This document shows positions 5,150-5,365 of a DNA stretch of 5,365 nucleotides, piece by piece. Made by a program: the position numbers and the translations under genes. The first letter of the stretch is position 1. Each line of letters opens with the position of its first letter. The stretch covers positions 1-5,365 of the forward strand of contig JBKDZN010000288.1 of NCBI GenBank assembly GCA_047971245.1. The letters are read 5' to 3'. Source of the stretch: CADEDH01 sp047971245. Its GTDB lineage: Bacteria > Actinomycetota > Acidimicrobiia > Acidimicrobiales > SZUA-35. The notes below the pieces were generated by a model. The model was not told the origin of the DNA, ran no database searches, and worked only from the letters and a program-made list of their open reading frames with translations.

Positions 5150-5365
5150 GACTCCACGCCCTCGCCGTCGTACACGTCGATCACCAGGTCGCCGGGCGCC
5201 AGCTCGACCTCCAGCGACTCACCGAGGCCGATGGCGCCCGAGAAGGTGGCGCCGCCCGACGTGCACACGTAGCGCTGGCTGTCGGCGTTCGGGTACGAGG
5301 AGGTCGCGGCGTTGAACACGTTGATGTTCGCATTGGCCTGCTGAGCGCCGGAGGTCCCGGCGGGG
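4987..5365 (-). CDS. Partial beta-rich, probably exported protein; 3' part is chimeric
   Basis: The frame is open to the right edge, so its N-terminus lies beyond the window. Visible codons read AQQANANINVFNAATSS, then RYVCTSGGATFSGAIGLG and ESLEVELAPGDLVIDVYDGE, ending GVESCAG near 5150. The alternating hydrophobic strands, two cysteines (in YVCTSG and ESCAG) and Ala/Gln/Asn-rich opening suggest an exported domain. It faintly recalls DUF4397-type repeats with an ELAPGDLxIDVYDG strand, but I cannot assign it. From about 5146 down to the stop at 4987 the frame is exactly antisense to the integrase and reads as Arg/Ser-rich nonsense (APDRRSRATQRS). That tail is probably not native, so the real gene is truncated at this junction. 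An internal GTG at 5319 could serve as a start, but the frame upstream looks coding too. Confidence 0.45.
   Translation of the reverse strand, partial: PAGTSGAQQANANINVFNAATSSYPNADSQRYVCTSGGATFSGAIGLGESLEVELAPGDLVIDVYDGEGVESCAGAPDRRSRATQRSMSDTPSDATDIDAIGSFFTCAAREVWSRKRSAAPSSAS

Noticed and set aside
5150..5272. Plus-strand continuation of the integrase frame to a stop at 5272
   Set aside because: The Ser/Pro/Thr-rich text has no integrase similarity and is the shadow of the minus-strand exported-protein frame.

Overview
The window looks like chromosomal DNA of a high-GC actinobacterium. GC-rich codon use, a tandem-ACT SerB of the mycobacterial SerB2 type, near-leaderless promoters and the style of the integrase all fit Actinomycetota. 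Acidimicrobiia is my best guess at class level, but that is inference.

Layout. 1-441 (minus): the N-terminal 147 codons of a phosphoserine phosphatase (SerB), running off the left edge. 442-533: a short divergent promoter region with a TANNNT hexamer 7-8 nt before each start codon. 534-1940 (plus): a complete cysteinyl-tRNA synthetase (cysS). 1979-2458 (minus): ybaK, a Cys-tRNA(Pro) deacylase, convergent with cysS. 2455-3177 (minus): a 240-aa protein with a disordered N-terminal half and a C-terminal domain resembling DUF6882; it overlaps ybaK by 4 nt, so the two form an operon. 3178-3417: a 240-nt divergent regulatory region with two inverted repeats. 3418-4632 (plus): a complete acyl-CoA dehydrogenase. 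4633-4779: a dense intergenic stretch with a strong terminator-like hairpin, a GAAA-tetraloop hairpin and a 12-bp tandem repeat. 4780 to about 5149 (plus): the N-terminal part of a tyrosine-type integrase broken by two apparent 1-nt deletions. About 5150-5365 (minus): part of an apparently secreted beta-rich protein whose reading frame runs into the antisense of the integrase.

Functional links. CysS charges tRNA(Cys) and YbaK removes cysteine from mischarged tRNA(Pro), so two genes of cysteine/tRNA fidelity are neighbours, although convergent. SerB makes serine, the precursor of cysteine. The acyl-CoA dehydrogenase is a separate catabolic unit. The right 600 bp is the only accessory-looking part. 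It is either a decayed integrative element or a poor-quality or chimeric contig end.

I do not see a convincing undescribed system. The points most worth checking are the broken integrase with its structured upstream region, the abrupt junction near 5146, and the palindromes before the acyl-CoA dehydrogenase.
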